NCBI GenBank assembly: GCA_027596075.1 | Contig: JADGJC010000026.1 | Coordinates: 1-64,000, forward strand | Length of the DNA: 64,000 bases | Direction: 5' to 3' | DNA from: Rhizophlyctis rosea | Lineage: Eukaryota > Chytridiomycota > Chytridiomycetes > Rhizophlyctidales > Rhizophlyctidaceae | Shown here: one piece after another, positions 26,215 to 38,615 of the stretch | How positions within the stretch are numbered: the first letter of the stretch is position 1 | Layout of the letters: each line of letters opens with the position of its first letter | The notes under the pieces: model-generated | The model's database searches: none | The model's input: only the letters and a program-made list of their open reading frames with translations | Told to the model about the DNA's origin: nothing | Program-made: the position numbers and the translations under genes

Positions 26215-28123
26215 TCACATCAAAGGCTCTTCACTGTCACTCAGTCTGGACAGATGCAAATATGCATCCGTCCCGTATCCTTCCATGCTGATGAGCTCCA
26301 AATCCCCTCCAAAGTACCGAGCGTATAGACGAGTCAGGGGCAGGCCGTACCCATACCTGGTGAAGGCAGATGATGGTTAGCCGAAGGAAAACATGGAAAA
26401 CACGTCACATCAGTACTATTCTGCACGGTGACCGGAAGCTCCCTTCCCCAAATGCCGCTCAAATCAATGTCAAAATACTAACCCAGCCAACGGCGCCAAA
26501 AAATCACTCTTCCCACCATTCCCACTCTCCTGCAACATCGGATTCTCCCCAGTCGTATACATATAAGTCCAAATCAGCGGCATCCCACTCCTCGGAATAC
26601 CCCCACCCTCATCACTAATCTTGATCGTAATATCCTCATTCCCCTCCGCCACAACAACCTTGATCTCCGGCCACTCATCCACATCAATCCCATACCGCTC
26701 CACCACCGCCCTCAATGAGTTCTTCAGCAGCTCGAAAAGCATATGGTGCAAATGTGACGGAACGTACATGAACTGTACGTCCGTCTTGCCGTAGAACGTC
26801 ACCTCGGGGGACCCGAAGAGACCGAAATGCGCTTGGCAGACTTCGCGCGCGGCTTCGACGGCGTCTTGGGCGATTTCGAGGAGGTTGGTTTTGGTGCAGA
26901 TGATGCCGACGTGGTCGCGGGGTGTTGAGGAGGGATTGAGGGATGCGCGGTGGAGGGAGATGTGTTGGCCTATTAGCATGCGGATGCCGATGCGGGACAT
27001 GTAGAAGCGGTCGAGAAAGGATTGGATGCCTGTGGGTAAGAGGAATGGAGCAGCATTGCTGTTGCCGTTGCCATTGTAATTTTTTGGTAGTGGTGCGGTG
27101 GGAAAGTGTGGTGCGTTTGTTCGGCGGCAGTGTTCTTTGAGCTCGAGAACTCCTTGAGCTGCAATGGAGACAAAACTGTGGAAGGTGCATCCAAAAGCCA
27201 TATGAGGAAAATTGCACATACCTATTGTTGTTGTTGTTGGGTCGTGGCGTTTTTTTATCTTCTCGATGCAGGCAACAAACTTGCTATTGTACTCTGTTAA
27301 CTCGGTGGGGAGAGGTGCGTCATTTGTGGTTGAATCTGGTTGATAGTACTTGACTACAAGAACAGGAGAAGTCCGTTAGCATGATCCTGACTTTTTGCTG
27401 TCTGTGCAACGTCAAACTCAATGATCTTGACGAACTTCAATGATCTCTTTCTTCTGAACGATCTGGTGGCAGTCGACTCAGTCCCGTGACCAAAGCACCA
27501 AGCAATCGGGCAGGAGTCCTGAACGTGTCAAGCCCAAATCCCAGTCAACCGGTCGTTCCTATGGCGCCCACAGCATGGGTCTTTCTGTATTGCAATTCTC
27601 CGATGCATCATCCTTTTCCCACCCACCCTTCAACAAAAGCAATTTCCCAGCTTTTCGAAATATAATCTACACGTCAAATTGATACTTACGTCCCCGTCCT
27701 CCATGCCATGCACCCTCTCCAACCGCCGGCCCAACCACCTCTTTGGGAAGTTTCAAACCAAAACCTTCAGGAGAGGGAAATTCCGTCAACTCCAAGAAAC
27801 TCTGAGTATACCAATCTTTCACTCGGATTATGGATGGCATATCCGACAGTCCATGCGGTAAGGAATCCAGCTCCACTACGCGATGGGCAAGTCGGACGGG
27901 CAGTTCAGACCGGACGAATTGGGAGCCGCGGAGGATGGTTTGATTTGATGGGCTATGGCCTGTGAGACAAATTAGTTCAGGAGCTGTTCAAAAGGCATGC
28001 GTGATTGAAAGGGGGTCGGCGTTTACCAAAGTCTACGAACTGCCGAAGGGAGATACTTGTTTGAGGGTAAGTTGCAAATTTTTTCACGCTCTCCATCAAG
28101 GAAGACGGCCATTTTGTTCCCAT
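26215..28123 (-). CDS. Mitochondrial pyruvate dehydrogenase kinase family protein
   Basis: Five exons on the minus strand: 28123-28027, 27959-27690, 27353-27222, 27158-26483, 26356-26215; 438 residues. It phosphorylates and so inactivates a mitochondrial 2-oxoacid dehydrogenase E1 subunit. The N-terminal bundle shows [37 protein letters not shown] and KDWYTQSF. The lipoyl-contact region reads [16 protein letters not shown] and [19 protein letters not shown]. The GHKL ATP-binding fold shows the N box ([13 protein letters not shown]), the G1 box ([10 protein letters not shown]) and the G2-like box split by the last intron ([20 protein letters not shown]), then [20 protein letters not shown]. 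The motif [18 protein letters not shown] favours PDK over branched-chain kinase. Two in-frame starts exist, at 28123 and 28096. The 336-base intron between exons 2 and 3 is unusually long here, so a small unseen exon is possible. Confidence 0.88.
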
Positions 28124-28680
28124 GATTTTGCATGCGTGTGCTATCTATCAGCTAGTGACGTGAGGCAAGTACGTTCGCGCTTAAGAGGACGTCAAAAGGG
28201 TCGCGACTACTGACGCGAGGGGAACAGTTGCCTGATAGCCAGACTGGGTTCAAGGCATGAAGAAGACGCGATATCCTAAGCCTCTAACAATAACAATGCA
28301 GCTCCACGGTGATAACTGAATATATGTCAAAATGTTGCCATGAAGATGGCAGGGTTTGCAGATGAAAGGGTGGGGAAGAGAAGCGGGGTGTCGCGTTCGT
28401 TTTGAGGATTTGGGATGTGGCTTGGTGGTGGTTGCTTTCACATGTCAGATGGACGCGTCACATGCAGAACCCCTTTATGAAGGCTTGCATCTCTCTCTTC
28501 AAAAGCTCCCCACCCATTCCGAAATCTCAGGAAGGGGGAACAACTACCGAGAAGGAATAAACGTGGCCTTGGCGACCTTTGGTGCTGACTATAGAGGTAT
28601 GACGGCTAGAATTTCGAGAAGGGTAGTGCATCGTGTTGACGCGTTGTGGGCAAGCAAGTGCACTCTCTCTATTTCACAAG
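28124..28680. promoter_or_regulatory. Divergent promoter region between PDK-family and F-box-like genes
   Basis: A 557-base space between two head-to-head genes; it must hold both promoters. No clear TATA box or repeated element was found. Confidence 0.4.
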
Positions 28681-29622
28681 ATGGCCAATTCCCACCCTCC
28701 CACCCGCCCGCTCGCGTCTCTTCCCACGCATATCATTGAAGACATTCTCTACTATGCCTCAGCCCAAAACGACGTGGGGCATATGACTCTTCCACCCACT
28801 GTGGCTAAATGGTGGCACTCCATTTGGCAACGAGCAGTTCTCCGGAACTTGGAGGGCACAATCCTGCATGATATGGACCAGTGCCACACCTTCTACAAGA
28901 TGCTGACAAACAACCCGCACGCTTACGGATACATCAAGAAAGCCATTATCCTCCCGAGAGCGAACCCGTGGAGGGATAACAGGAAGAGTTGGGAAATTAA
29001 AATAATGAACAATGAGCTGTTGTTGACGACGGCGTTGCATCTCAAGAACATGCACAACCTCCGCGAAGTGACCATTGGCACCTACGGAGGCTCAGAACCT
29101 ACTATCTCGCACACAACCCTCGCCCTCCTCCTTCAAAGCATTCCACCCTCCGTTGCAAAGATCCGAATCGAAGCCTTCTTCTGCGACGCAACCCGCAACC
29201 TCGAAGTGCCCCACCACATCTGCCCTATCCTCGCGCGCGCTGTGCAAAACATGACCTGTATCCGCCTCACCATGAAATGGCTCTGCCCCTCCTTCTTCGA
29301 GTCCGTCGATTCCTTCCCCAACCTCCAATACCTCCACGTGGCTGTCGACGCCGGTTATTGGTATTCATGCAGGGAGAAGGGGATTGATGGAGCGTTGCAG
29401 GAAGGGCAGGAGGCGTTTAAGAGGGCTGGGCTGAGGAATTTGCATAAAATGCCAAAGCTTAAGGTTTTTGTGATTATTGCTACCGGGTACGGCGATTATC
29501 ATATGGAAAATGCTCTCAACGGGATGGTGTGCGACATTGATAGCTTTGACTGGGACTGGGATGTCGAGTGGAAGCGGCCGGATGCCAAGCAGCGCTCAAT
29601 CTCATCCGAGCCTGTGGAATAG
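28681..29622 (+). CDS. F-box-like protein, paralog B of a local family
   Basis: A single exon of 313 residues counted from the ATG at 28681 (MANSHPPTRPLASLPTHIIE). An upstream in-frame ATG at 28633 would add 16 residues, but the paralog at 8346-9143 also begins MAN, so the later start is preferred. LASLPTHIIEDILYYAS resembles the start of an F-box. The body has a regular leucine pattern. Segments shared with paralog A include LPPTVAKWW, ESVDSFPNL and YWYSCREKGIDGA. By eye about 40-45 percent of aligned positions agree. The extra C-terminal part ends in an acidic/aromatic stretch (DSFDWDWDVEWKRPD). SCF adaptor function is inferred only from the weak F-box similarity. Confidence 0.75.
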   Translation: MANSHPPTRPLASLPTHIIEDILYYASAQNDVGHMTLPPTVAKWWHSIWQRAVLRNLEGTILHDMDQCHTFYKMLTNNPHAYGYIKKAIILPRANPWRDNRKSWEIKIMNNELLLTTALHLKNMHNLREVTIGTYGGSEPTISHTTLALLLQSIPPSVAKIRIEAFFCDATRNLEVPHHICPILARAVQNMTCIRLTMKWLCPSFFESVDSFPNLQYLHVAVDAGYWYSCREKGIDGALQEGQEAFKRAGLRNLHKMPKLKVFVIIATGYGDYHMENALNGMVCDIDSFDWDWDVEWKRPDAKQRSISSEPVE

Positions 29623-30499
29623 TAGAATATCTCGAGTCTTGCAAGTAGCTAGGGCGTGCGAAGGTCATTTATTCCCGTAGCGACTAGGAAGATCAATCAA
29701 AGATGGTGTGAGGCGGAAAAATATCATGTAGGTTTTTAGCTGTGTCGGGTTTGCAGAATGATTTGTACCCTTTCTTGACGGTGGCAGATGCAAACTACAA
29801 AACTGGCGGGAAGGAGTCAACCGTGATCATGACTGGGAGCGTGTGTATTTCAGGGATCGGGTATCAAGTTGTGATAAATCGATCCCCACCAGTCCAAAAA
29901 CAATGGTAGGAATGACAATCAATTCTTCAATATGTTACCGAATACATACAAACACATGTATTTACAATGAATCCTCCTCGCTGAGTAGCCGCAAACCAGC
30001 TACTTGCCCAGGTCTCGCAACAAGGACGACGCGGTCATCGGAGCCCAACCAGTGGAAGAATGAAACATACAGGACGAGTTACGTGACATAATGACCTGTT
30101 TGAAAAATACACCCTGCATTCACCAAAGATTACTCGACAGGAGTACAAATACACGAGCAAATGGACGTGCAGCTGCTGGACTGCCTAGGGCAGATATCAC
30201 GGTGAGGGAAGCGCGCCTCCCGCAGAAGTGGAAGTAGTCTCTCAGTCAGGGTTGAGCCGAGGGGCTAATGGATCTCACGGAACAAAACGGCCATGGTCAT
30301 AACGGCGCGAATCTGCCTTACACAGTCTGGCAAACAGGCACTTGCACGCCCACTTCTTAGCGGAAGCCCTCGTCCAAAGTCATCTCCCCTCTCCACGCAT
30401 GCTGCTTCGCCGGGCGGTTGCGGCTGTCTATCAAGGATGGAATATGCGTGGAGCGCTTGGTTTTGAGGAACGACGAGGTTTGACCCCCCGTAGTAAAGG
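29623..30499. other. Intergenic region
   Basis: 3' flank of the F-box-like gene, then sequence without convincing frames up to the gag remnant. Confidence 0.5.
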
Positions 30500-30958
30500 T
30501 CACGCTTGGTGTGCTCGGTCTTGGCATACTTTGAGACACAAGGTGGTGAATTCTTGATTATAGTGGCGAGCTGACTTGGTTTGCCTTAACAAATGTAAAC
30601 GGGAGACAGGGTTGTTGTGGGCGTCCTCCGGGATGTATCGATCACTCATCTTGGCCTTGAAGTTGTCCCAATAGATAGGAGCGTCGAAGTCACGCATCTT
30701 GAGGGAAGTCAACCAGGGTAGAGTGTTGTCCGTGACGTGAGCAGAAACAGCCTTGTTGGCTTTAATGTTGGTTTGGTGGCCGTCAGCTGCGGGTTTGAGA
30801 ACATTGCAACTCTTAAGATGCTGCTCCATCTTGATGGGCGAATTCTCGACCTTGAGTATATCGCGGGTGTAGCCATCGAAGGTGGGAGGTCGAGGAGCGT
30901 TGAAGGTGGACTTGTCCGCCATGGTGAGTTCTTGAAGGGCGGAGGAGAAACTCATCAT
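30500..30958 (-). mobile_element. Ty3/gypsy-like gag remnant
   Basis: A minus-strand frame of 152 residues with the pattern of a retrotransposon gag capsid region: FDGYTRDILKVENSPIKMEQ, then WDNFKAKMSDRYIPEDA, then RLHLLRQTKSARHYNQEF. The order F-G near the start, F-x-x-x-M-x-x-R-Y/F-x-P in the middle, and L-x-Q-x-x-S followed by a Y-x-x-E/Q-F motif, is that of Ty3-type gag proteins. No zinc knuckle, protease, reverse transcriptase or integrase follows on either strand nearby, so this is a fragment. A short related frame continues at 30357-30539. No LTR pair could be defined by eye. Confidence 0.55.
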
Positions 30959-32879
30959 TTTGTGTTTCAGATTCTGCTAGCGAACAGATAGGCGGAACCG
31001 AACTAAAGACCCAAGTCTGTTTATCCGGAAGTATGAGTGGATGGACTTGGACTCGTAGCAGATGGCGGACCCAGCTTGAGCGACACTCACCCCAAGAGTA
31101 AGAACTACTCGAGCAAGAGTGGTTCCCGACGTCTCCACTAGTGCTGTTTGGTGACGCCTTTAAACTCGATTAGTCCTAAAAAGCAGAAAGTGGTTATTGA
31201 ACGAGAGGATCAGTCGGCAATACAAAGCTTCCCATCGTTGTTGAAGAAATCTCACTTAAATAGATACCTACTTGAGTTGCGGATGTGAAGGACATATTAA
31301 GCCGAGTTATTGCTGGTCTTCCTTCGCGATTTCTTGTGTAGAGGGTGCGGAGCTGGAGGTGGGTGCTGAGAGAGTTGGGAGGATCCATGTGGCTTGCAAA
31401 ATGTTATGCATCAATCAGTGATCCGACCAGTGTGTCCCAGCACACTGCGTTCCAAGGTCCATTTTCGCCGCAAGTCTCCTGGTTGATTTGGAAAGCATAA
31501 AGATTGTCAGCAGAGCTATGGCATGTGTCAACCCAATAAATAAGTCTGTTTTTAGGATGAAGCTTCGTCCAACACATTTCTGGTCAGGTTCATGTCCAAT
31601 TCTTGCGTGTATATTGGTAAAGGTAACGTAGTGAAATGCGACGCCTCCCAGTACAAAACTGTGTAGATTTTTGGTTCGGCCGCAACGATCATACTAAACT
31701 TACCTAGCCATGCTTTGGGTTACTTATCGACCATACAAGACGAGTTGTTAAATATTTAGTGCATCTCGATCAAGTGACATTGGCCTGAGCAATGGATGTA
31801 GGCCAGAATGCAACAATCGACAAAAAAAGAAGAGCACATGAAAATACTCGAGTGCATATACTCTCACCAAACGCTGTGACGCTTGGAAGGGTTGCGGCAT
31901 AATCAATGACTTTCCCCACATGTATTCTGTGGCATGAAGGACCTACTGGTACAGAGCATTAGTGATGAACCATTAAGTCCACACCAAAAGGAAGATGGAA
32001 AGGAAACGACCTGTGTTCTATACTTCAAGACCGCCGGTAATTGACATTGAGAGTGGAAATATATCGTTTGAGCATTGCGTTCAATCAGGAGACTAGCCTT
32101 TTGCGGCGGGGTGAGATGGATGTAGGAAAGTTTAGTACGCGTTGAACCATGTACCAATGTGGAGTCATTTCTGAACTTCACGACATTGGTGAAACAAGTG
32201 CATCCATCAAATTTCGAAGAAAGTTATGGCAAAACAAACGTGACACTGAAGAACCATTGTTTGAATCGGAGAAGTGACGGTCGTGTTGGTCTTTCTTTGA
32301 GGCTTCATGACCACTTCCTATGAAGAAATAGTTCATAACGCTTCCATGCATGCGCAAGCTCATAACAATAGAAAGGGAAATCGGAGGCGAGCGACAAAAA
32401 GAGAACAGCTACGTCGGAAGAACGAATTGCTTGACAAGGAGGAATCCAACTCGAAATAACATTGAGGCCCCATTTTCGGTCTTCAGCTGATCCCGTTGTC
32501 AAGTGACTGAACAAGAGTAACGATGTGAGCGTCTTGGCGGAAGCAGATCCTGAGGGGGTCATTTTCCTCATCACCCTACGGGCGTTTGGTAACCATCAAC
32601 TCTTATGCTGTCCGGTTCTTTCAACACATTCTCTGTACCGTCACGGGCTTCAACCAGGCGCCCATTGTAAACACAACTCTCATCAATGACTTACTTGACT
32701 TTACTCCCAATGTAGCGGAAAGTTCAGATAAAAAGTGTAAACAAAAAGGAAGGAGAGGTGCTAAACTGTCCGACTCATAGTTCCCCACCGCGGATGATGA
32801 TCTGTGGAAGGGAGAACAAATCATTTGACCGCGTACTGCATAGCTTTCCACCCTATTGCTGTTGATAGAAGTTTGCAAT

Positions 32880-34310
32880 GAACCAAGCGTGTCTGAACCT
32901 TGATTCCAAAAGCGAAACACAAGTTGGTAAGAAAAAAAATTTGGGCATGGGAACTCTGTTATGTAATGGGAGAACTGATGGCCATTGGATCATTCTTCCA
33001 TGAGTTGGCCGCTTCCCTCTCAGCATTTGAAGCACACGGGAACGGTGCAATCTATCATGGAAGTGGTCATAAGATTACGAGCCAATACAACAATCGAGCG
33101 GAAGGCAGAGGCGTCGAAAGGTGGACAATACCCGCAGAAGTGGAATGCATGGTTGTACGGTAATATTCCGACAGAAGTCCTCATGTAGTTCATGTCCGCT
33201 TTCAATCGTACGCTGACACACCCGATAGATGTTAGGTGCTAAGTGTCCTATCCTCACATGCCTATGACCAACATCTGTGCATCCGCTTCAACAGAGTAAG
33301 TGATCAATCGAGTTCAACAGGCAGAATGCGAAAAAATATGAATTGGAAGCCGATTAGTAACCTTCATGTGCACGGACAGACTTTGTTCCATATAGCGCTT
33401 TGTTTTCCGCATGATCTAATCAGTGGTGCGTATCTTGATCTCCTTTCTCCCAATGTCGCCGCTCTTGAAAAAAACAGTGCCCCCCCTTTGACTCCATCCT
33501 CCTCATCCTGTACATGTTTCTCCATCATCAATCATTACTATGGCGGAACACAAGAGTAGGGCGTTCTACATCTTCGGTACCGATACAATGATGGAAGTTA
33601 GAAACGAAGCATTTGATTGGAGCGTTTGCTTACTGTGCAGGGCTTTCCGCCATGTCTCAAATGTGTCTCAGCTCCGTACCTCATGTTGAATGGCAATTGT
33701 CACTAAAAAGAATAACTGAGACGGATGTGGAGATCGGAGAGGTGACGGTCGTCGAGCTTTCCCCCCAGGTGATTCAATGTCCACACAACTTCCGATAGAG
33801 TAGCACGTTCAAAACAATGGTCAGACAGACTCATAACAGCATGGGAAGAAAGACCAAGCAACAAAAAATGAACGCTCCGAAATGATGCAAATTGGATTGC
33901 AAGAAGATTCGAATGGAAAACTTCCGCTGATGCCCATTTTTTGGTCTACATGATTTGCGAAAGGATTGAACACAGTCAACAAGTAAGATCCATGTGTGGA
34001 ACAAAAACTTCACAGACGAGAAGAGTAGTTTATCGAAAAAATGGAAAACGAATTCATTTACCTCGAGGCTTGTATGCGGCCCTTCCTCAAGATCGATTGG
34101 AACTTGATGTGTATGGAGTTATGTTAACACGTACCAAGAGCGTAATTTCAATCGACTACGTGAATCCCCTTATGAGAACATGCAACAATCTTGGAGAGGA
34201 AACGGACACCACAAAATAATTCGAGGGCTTCCTATTCAGATAGTGCGCGAGATGCATTGTCCGTTTCATCAATCATCAGTTTGATCACTCCGCAACGAAA
34301 ATTGGTTTGG
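32880..34310. repeat. Degenerate dispersed repeat, copy 1
   Basis: Shares ordered matches with 36750-37590: TTCCAAAAGCGAA versus TTTCAAAAGCGAA, GATGGCCATTGGATCATTCTTCC versus GATGGTCATCGAATCAATCTTCC (split here into short parts when compared), GCTTTCAATC followed by GCTGACACACC, AACATCTGTGCA, and CAATCATCAGT followed by TTGGTTTGGT. The two copies differ by many substitutions and length changes. Confidence 0.5.
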
Positions 34311-35600
34311 TGAACAGCAGTCCTTTGTGCACGAGCCTATTGATCTCAATCAACCAATAACATATCTCATTCAATGTGGGATGAGGTTTTCATAATGGCC
34401 ATTGTGCCATGTGAGGTGAAAGGGAAAATAAGAGGATGCACCTGATGGATCATGACCTCAAACCGGAGGCCTGAAGATTTTCCTCAGGAAAGGGTCCCAT
34501 GCCCAGAATTGCGGTTCCACTTGCAACGTTTTTGATCATTGTTTTTCCTCATATTCTTTTGCAAGTCAGTAGTTAAACCATTCATTCGCGATTCTTGTCA
34601 CTCAAAAGTCGATCTATCGATCCGTATCAAGTAAGGGGGTGACAACTTTTCATTCCCACTCGCAACAGCACTACCTCCCGTATTTCTTTCAATTGTCCAA
34701 AAAAAATGTCATTGGTGAGTCATCTTCACGTGTTCAAGCGGATCTGTATTGGAAACGGAAAATTTCAATCGTCGACGATCTAATACTGTGGCTAATTGGC
34801 TGAGGAGGCGATGAGCCACGCAGTTGGGGGATGGATTACGATCAAGCTCAAATCCAGTACCCCTACCTTTCTTTTTCCGTCATGGTAAATATCAATAGAC
34901 CGAATTCCTGATGGCTTTATCCTACGGAGCAAGAAAAAAAAAAGACTGCTTCTTCACGGTTTGGAACATGCAGGATACGAGATGATTGAAGTTGTCCTAC
35001 ACGGGCAAATGTCATTTCTCCGACAGGTTCTAATTTACAAGATGTGGAGTCCATTGGGGGTTTCTGGGCTTGAGTAATCAGCTGGTTAGTCGTATCATTC
35101 GATGATGTTTATTTCGTTGGAGAAAAAAAAAGGTTCGAAGCGACGGTTCTTTGCATTGGAGGCAAGCGAGGTGAAACTAGCTATGACCAGATACCGTGAA
35201 ACATTGGATTTGTGAAAACCTCGAGCGCGATTTCGAATTTCTGAATTTGCCGTCGATCGGGGCTTCCAAGACTTTATGGCGAAATGGGCCTGGATACCCA
35301 GAAAAAAGGAGTAGACGTCATTAGTAAAATATTGAAGTATATCCCATTCTTTGTTGAGAATGTGCACAAGCGGTCTTTCCCAATTCAATATCCATTTTAA
35401 TGAAGCCCAAGATAATGCTCCCAAGGCCAATCAAGGGAAGGAAAGGGAACGGCGCAAAAAAGTTAAACGAACAGCCGTTGGCGCAGAAACCTACTTGCGA
35501 CGGAGACTTTCCTGGAAGATCCGGGCTGCCTGAAACGCTCTTGGTGTTCTTGTACCTCTAACTGATTCACAAGGGGTGGGATCAATCTAACCGCATGGAC

Positions 35601-35697
35601 GTTGCATTGCATAAAAGAAGAGTAGTATCATTCCGCACCACATAGTAATCACCAGCGCTGCATTGCATAAGAACAGTGGTATCATTCCGCACCACAC
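35601..35697. repeat. Tandem repeat, about 56 bp, two units
   Basis: The units begin GTTGCATTGCATAA (35601) and GCTGCATTGCATAAGAA (35657), and both end ATCATTCCGCACCACA. They lie in the gene-poor island. Confidence 0.75.
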
Positions 35698-36749
35698 AGG
35701 GAGACAAATGTCGTCGTCTCCTTGCGATGTAGGTAAGAAAAGAAAGAGGTGCCTGGACGATTTGGCAACGGAAACGTTTTGTTAAGAACGCTCCGCAACC
35801 CTTTCTTACGGCCCAAGGTTCATGACTTGGAATCATTGTCAAACGTTATAACATCGTTTGGTAGTCATGTGAAACCTTCCCACAAAAATGACCTTCGCTT
35901 CTATCCTGTGATGAGGGTTCCCTCTCCCCATGTACTATCTATCAGCCAGACCGCACCACCAACCCATCAAACAACTTCTCCACATGTCATTGTAGATCTC
36001 GTATGAAACAAGGGACAAAGAGTATGGGGTTGCGTGCGCATCAACGCCAACGAGAAGCCTGTGTAGGCTGCTTCTTCTTGGATGCGGGATGAGGGATGTT
36101 ACTTTACAGAAGAGGGAGATGAATGGGTAAGGGTCATGACGCGGACCCAACCAACAGCGCCATAAGTGAAACAATCAAGGCAAGGTGCGAAAAAACAAGC
36201 AACAAAAAACCACGCCTTTAGACAGCCTGCATCCATATCTAAGGAATAAATCATCTCTTTAGTGGTGTCAGGCCGCCATGAACCCGAACCAGGTTCACTG
36301 AAAAGTCACACATTGTTATTTTCCAACTCCCCAGACCAATGAAGGGAAGGCCTTCGGGATTTAGTGGTTTTAAGTCCACGGCTCGATGTCTATGAGCCAA
36401 AAAGAAAGGCATAAGCTTTACCTGATAATGACCCCACCGATTGTTGATAGTCATGTAGATGTCCGTTTGCTTCCAACCTGAAGATTCCTTATCGAAAATT
36501 TCAGTACTACGAAAGGCCATAGACATTTGCATCGAACCGTGACTGGAGTTGTCAGCACCGAAGCCAAACACAATTCTCTTGCCAATGACTCTACTTAGAG
36601 GTAGCGGGAAGTTCGGAAACCAAATTCAAAGAAAAAGAAAAAGAGACGCTGCGATATCCATCTAGTCCATACTTTCCGACCGTGGGCAATGAACTCCGGA
36701 AGGAACACTTGATGCGCACTACAGAGCTTTCTGATATGTGCCGTCGATG

Positions 36750-37590
36750 AAACTTTGGAGTGAAACAAAGCTTATTTGGACCTTCGATTTCAAAAGCGAA
36801 GCAGAAGTCGGAAGGGAAAAACGTTTGGTCAATGGGGGCTGTTGGCAGGTATCATAGAATTGATGGTCATCGAATCAATCTTCCTTGGAGTTGCAACACA
36901 CGCAATCCGGGACCCCTATTTGCTGACCTCGTCATAACATTACGAACCGAGTTTGAACAATCTGACAAAAGGGATTGATGCCAAAAACCTGAAGAATGCG
37001 TGACGAAATGAAGTGCATGGTAAATTCGATGCATTCCTCACAGACAAGTCCCCTCCATTGCCCCGCTTTCAATCTTCGGCTGACACACCTTACAGATATT
37101 GAGTGCTATCCTTACCTGCGCATATGAACAAACAAACATCTGTGCACCCAACTCAAAAGAATGAATGACAAAACAGGTTCATTAGACAGAGTACAAAAAA
37201 GGAAGTGGATCGATATTCACGAGGAATTGTGGTTGTGGGCCATTACAATCGTGCAGGACACATCTAAAAGTAATGACAATGTTACCGTCAGCTGAAGCTA
37301 GAGAAGTGCATCCCCATGGCTTGGCATGGTTGAAAAAGTGTACATAAACGACTCACATAGAAATTCTATTTTCACAACTTACAATTGAGGGATGGAAACC
37401 CCTTGGGCGGAGAACAACGGCAAAAAAACATGACTGGGGTTGTTATATGGATACCACATGGGAGAGTTCTTGGAGGGTTGGCATCGATGGAAGAGTTTCA
37501 ACGAAGCATTCTCTTGATCGTTGCCTAGGCTTGTTAAGCGTTTCAAATCAATCATCAGTGGAATCATTTCGAAGGGTTTGGTTTGGTCAT
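36750..37590. repeat. Degenerate dispersed repeat, copy 2
   Basis: Partner of 32880-34310 in direct orientation; shorter by some 600 bases. No coding sense was found in either copy. Confidence 0.5.
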
Positions 37591-38615
37591 TGGCAAAGAA
37601 TATGTGGATGACGACTCTTTGTCATGTCGAAGGTCGGTTCACTAGGGACACAGCGGGCAATGGATGATTTTCCAACACCAGCAAAGGGATAAGTGAACCC
37701 CCATCAACCAATCCCTAAATCCAGCCCCGCATCAGACGGAACTTTCGGAGAGGGGGAAAAAAACAAACTGCGAGCGAAGTTCCGGGAAGTAAAGATAGTT
37801 CCGGGTTTGGACCAGAACGCCCCTTGATGATGGCCACCCTCTCCCAACATCCATTTCACAGACCTATACATGGCCCCCCAAAGCGGAAAGTCAGAGTTTG
37901 AGCAACTAGCGATAAACACTCAAACACAAAAAAAAGGAAAGCCCATGAAACAACGTTACACGAAAGGCCCAGGTGCGGATCCCCAAACCTGTTATCAAAT
38001 GAAAGACATGTGTGTAAAATGCACAGATGGGAGCATTCACTATGGCACCTCAATTGCTGCATTTTATAAAGAAAATAAAGCTTGAAATGGATGGGAGGCA
38101 AAAAAAAGAAGACCGCGACACAAAGTTTCGGTAATTTGCATCTGGATAGATGATTCATCTATCGGAGCGAAACCTCATTCGCCTGCAATGGACAGAGCTC
38201 AAGCACATTCCTCATGCAAGGGGTTGTGACCGGGCATTATAATTGACCATGCCCAATGCCTCCCCCAAGAAGTCACAGAGCAACCCCGCACCCGGACCAA
38301 CAAAACAGACATGAAAAAAAGGCGAGCTGGAGATAGAATATGAGTGTTGCAGCAGCGATGGAAGGGACGCTTTCCTGAACGCAGTGTAGGGTCCAAACTT
38401 GGTGGAAGTTTCGCTCAAGTTTACAGGACTTGGGTTCCCCCCCCGCGCCGGCCGGACAACGAAAATCCTCATTTCACAGAATCAACTTTGCGATTAAGCA
38501 ATCATTCTATTAGGAGTAAATTCTATTACATACCCGGCTGTCTATTCCCATTACCGTAAAACATTACACCAATCCCCATTCCCAACCTCTCCCTTCCCAC
38601 CCATTCCCCAACAAC

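Larger units (their letters stand above)
30959..38615. other. Gene-poor island (7.6 kb) with degenerate direct repeats
   Basis: No frame above about 110 codons and none with a recognisable domain. Stops are dense on all frames, and A and T runs are frequent. Sequence around 32.88-34.30 kb shares many short matches in the same order with 36.75-37.58 kb, which suggests old copies of one element. A 56-base tandem repeat lies at 35601-35697. This looks like decayed transposon sequence. Confidence 0.5.

Noticed and set aside
28633..28680. Upstream in-frame ATG for the F-box-like paralog B
   Set aside because: The 16 extra residues have no counterpart in the paralog, which starts at the same MAN as the downstream ATG.
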